Below, piece after piece: positions 5,108 through 5,626 of a stretch of 5,626 nucleotides of DNA (its first letter is position 1; each line of letters begins with the position of its first letter). The translations under genes and the position numbers were made by a program. A model generated the notes under the pieces. It saw only the letters and a list, made by a program, of their open reading frames with translations, searched no databases and was not told the DNA's origin. Origin of the DNA: Candidatus Aminicenantota bacterium (lineage in GTDB: Bacteria; Acidobacteriota; Aminicenantia; Aminicenantales; Aminicenantaceae); assembly GCA_030607635.1 (NCBI GenBank), contig JAUWJP010000125.1, positions 1-5,626 of the forward strand, in the 5' to 3' direction.

Positions 5108-5626
5108 ATGACAGAAGAGGAACTTCGGGTATCTGCGCCAGGGAGGATCTGTCTCTTCGGGGAACACCAAGACTATTTCGGTTTATCCATTATTGCGGCT
5201 GCCATAAACTTGAGAATTTCCATAAGCTTCAAAAATAGAAAAGACAGGATATTTAAAATCAACCTACCTGATATCGAAGATACTGAAGAATTTTCTGTTG
5301 AAAAAGAACTCGAATACACAAAAGAAAGAGATTATTTAAAAAGCTCCATCAACTTACTTAAAAGAAAAGGTACAAACTTGCCAGCAGGATGGGACTGTCT
5401 TATTCAAGGCACAGTTCCGATAAATGCAGGCTCTGCAAGCTCCTCTGCCCTTGTCGTTGCCTGGATAAAATTCTTACTGGAAACAGCCAAGGACGAGAGA
5501 GCCAAAAAGGCCGATGAAATTGCAGAGTTGGGCTTCCTGGCAGAAGTGGCTGAGTTCAAAGAGCCAGGAGGCAAAATGGATCATTATGCCTCATCCCTTG
5601 GGGGTGTTGTTTCCATAAATTTTGAC
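5108..5626 (+). CDS. Galactokinase-like GHMP-family kinase, N-terminal half; 3' end outside the window
   Basis: The first 173 codons run to the window edge. GHMP kinases use ATP to phosphorylate small molecules such as galactose, mevalonate or homoserine in the cytosol. Seen: motif 1 SAPGRICLFGEHQDY (9-23), where galactokinases have GEHTDY; the ATP-binding loop GTVPINAGSASSSAL (101-115), a variant of PxGxGLSSSA; and PGGKMDHYASSLGG (153-166), the counterpart of the galactokinase GxMDQ catalytic segment, with D158 as the likely base. Residues 42-80 are variable and charged. A full protein should have roughly 330-400 residues, so about half is seen. The ATG at 5108 is the only sensible start: an in-frame TAA lies at 5096-5098 inside the -10 box, and no ATG falls between 5108 and motif 1. 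There is no usable Shine-Dalgarno. The sugar or other substrate cannot be assigned. Transcription diverges from the neighbouring operon. Confidence 0.88.
   Translation, partial: MTEEELRVSAPGRICLFGEHQDYFGLSIIAAAINLRISISFKNRKDRIFKINLPDIEDTEEFSVEKELEYTKERDYLKSSINLLKRKGTNLPAGWDCLIQGTVPINAGSASSSALVVAWIKFLLETAKDERAKKADEIAELGFLAEVAEFKEPGGKMDHYASSLGGVVSINFD

Noticed and set aside
5038..5238. A 66-codon plus-strand frame overlapping the kinase start
   Set aside because: It runs in another frame through the kinase motif 1 region and the promoter. The kinase frame carries the conserved residues.

Overview
The window comes from a bacterium of moderate, slightly AT-rich base composition. It uses Shine-Dalgarno sequences of the AGGAG type, some TTG starts, and sigma-70-like promoters with 17-base spacers. 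The gene mix fits an uncultured bacterial lineage such as Candidatus Aminicenantes or another acidobacterial relative: a secreted YtcJ-type amidohydrolase, a divergent alanine dehydrogenase, a GHMP sugar kinase and GGGGACAGG repeats. That placement is only a guess. No rRNA, tRNA, CRISPR array, transposase or phage gene is visible.

Layout. Positions 1108 to 1, minus strand, hold nearly all of an alanine dehydrogenase-family gene that runs off the left edge. Positions 1190-1350 hold a palindromic, REPIN/MITE-like element with 17-base perfect inverted ends. It fills the gap between that gene and the next one. Positions 4852 to 1353, minus strand, form a three-gene unit transcribed right to left: an RNase Z-like metallo-beta-lactamase-fold hydrolase, a YtcJ-like metal-dependent amidohydrolase with a signal peptide, and a Na+/Ca2+-exchanger-family membrane protein. 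The gaps are 56 and 9 bases, so one transcript is likely. Positions 4853-5107 are a divergent control region with good promoter matches facing both ways, a third copy of the GGGGACAGG arm, and a possible 44-residue ORF. From 5108 to the right edge, plus strand, lies the first half of a galactokinase-like GHMP kinase.

The three operon genes do not form a recognised pathway, so their linkage is an observation and not a functional claim. The most notable points are sequence departures inside familiar families. The Ald-family protein lacks the substrate-binding lysine and the NAD-selecting aspartate. The exchanger has the Asp/Asn pair of its two ion-binding repeats in swapped positions. The kinase mRNA looks leaderless. 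The operon is bracketed by copies of one repeat arm. I found no clear multi-gene novel system.
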